A DNA stretch of 21,543 bases, taken from Intoshia linei (lineage: Eukaryota > Orthonectida > Rhopaluridae). Positions 21,034 through 21,543 of this stretch are shown here, one piece after another. Each line of letters starts with the position of its first letter. Within the stretch, counting starts at the first letter, position 1. The notes beneath the pieces are model-generated. The model saw only the letters and a list, made by a program, of their open reading frames with translations. It was not told where the DNA came from and did not search any database. A program made the translations under genes and the position numbers. The stretch is taken from NCBI GenBank assembly GCA_001642005.1, contig LWCA01000641.1, forward strand, positions 1-21,543, in the 5' to 3' direction.

Positions 21034-21543
21034 GTATTTTCATTATATACAATTAATAGTATTTTTATAACTAAATCAGCGGTTTCCAACATACATTAAT
21101 CTTAACTTATTATATATCCTTACTTATATAATATGCTACGCAATATTTGTTTGTGTGTGTTACCGTTTATTTCAATAACTACCAGTCTTAGAATTTTATA
21201 AAGTTCACATTTAAATTACAGTTTTTTCCGGGCAGGGCCGTGGAGAGCCAGCAGTAGGTCCGGGCCACATGAAAATTGTAGGCCCCTATAAATTTTTTTA
21301 AGAAAATAGAACATCTATACATGGTTTAAAAGATAGTTCGTTATCTAAAAATTAAAAATAACCGTTGGAAATCGCATTGGTGATCATTAAGAATAAAAAC
21401 AGTACATATGTAAAATGTTAATATACACTACGTAATTATTTATTATACAATACCGGGTTGACTGTTACGTACTACGCACAAACAGGACCAACTCTGCCGA
21501 GGGCACATTTTTATTATACTTAAAAAATAAATTCACGTTGAAA
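21034..21543. mobile_element. Intron containing the left end of a hAT-type element from 21233
   Basis: After the donor at 21034 no further exon is visible. From 21233 CAGGGCCGTGGAGAGCCAGC begins a G/C-rich stretch (through GGTCCGGGCCACA and GTAGGCCCC) that contrasts with its surroundings. It shares its terminus with the relic at 15177-15200. The other end lies beyond the window or is lost. Confidence 0.45.

Overview
This is an AT-rich animal nuclear fragment (I estimate about three quarters A+T). The evidence is spliced genes with GT-AG introns, many only 36-60 nt long, AATAAA signals, and class II transposon debris between genes. A NALCN-type channel gene points to a metazoan. The wording of NALCN and the small introns suggest an invertebrate (arthropod-like), but I cannot place it further.

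Layout. (1) 1-3100, plus strand: the 3' part of a NALCN sodium-leak channel gene, from the end of domain III through all of domain IV and the cytoplasmic tail. (2) 3958-4647, minus strand: a four-exon gene that I assemble by splice phase and recognise as the tRNA-splicing endonuclease subunit TSEN54, unusually short. (3) 4938-6213: three adjacent non-autonomous inverted-repeat elements with visible target duplications, between the divergent TSEN54 and ATP13A1 genes. (4) 6408-9813, plus strand: an essentially complete ER P5A-ATPase (ATP13A1), nearly all in one 3.2 kb exon, with a minimal AUG-stop element just upstream of its start. (5) 9837-15210: a gene-free transposon graveyard. It holds a minus-strand Tc1 transposase fragment, a cluster of ACTGACA words, a FLYWCH/MULE-type transposase relic, a hairpin, a decayed Tc1 element inserted in a 61-62 bp tandem repeat, and a TA-flanked MITE. 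(6) 16047-21543, plus strand: the 5' part of a long coiled-coil gene with two similar, probably alternative, transmembrane first exons. Its layout and one stretch of sequence resemble EVC/EVC2 (Ellis-van Creveld/limbin), and it runs off the window.

The three recognised genes are unrelated housekeeping or membrane functions: neuronal leak current, tRNA intron removal, and ER membrane-protein dislocation. NALCN and TSEN54 are convergent, and TSEN54 and ATP13A1 are divergent. No tRNA, rRNA, CRISPR or prokaryotic feature was seen. Most non-obvious content came from translating short exons and decayed transposases by hand, so exon borders are inference from splice signals and phase and have not been tested against transcripts.
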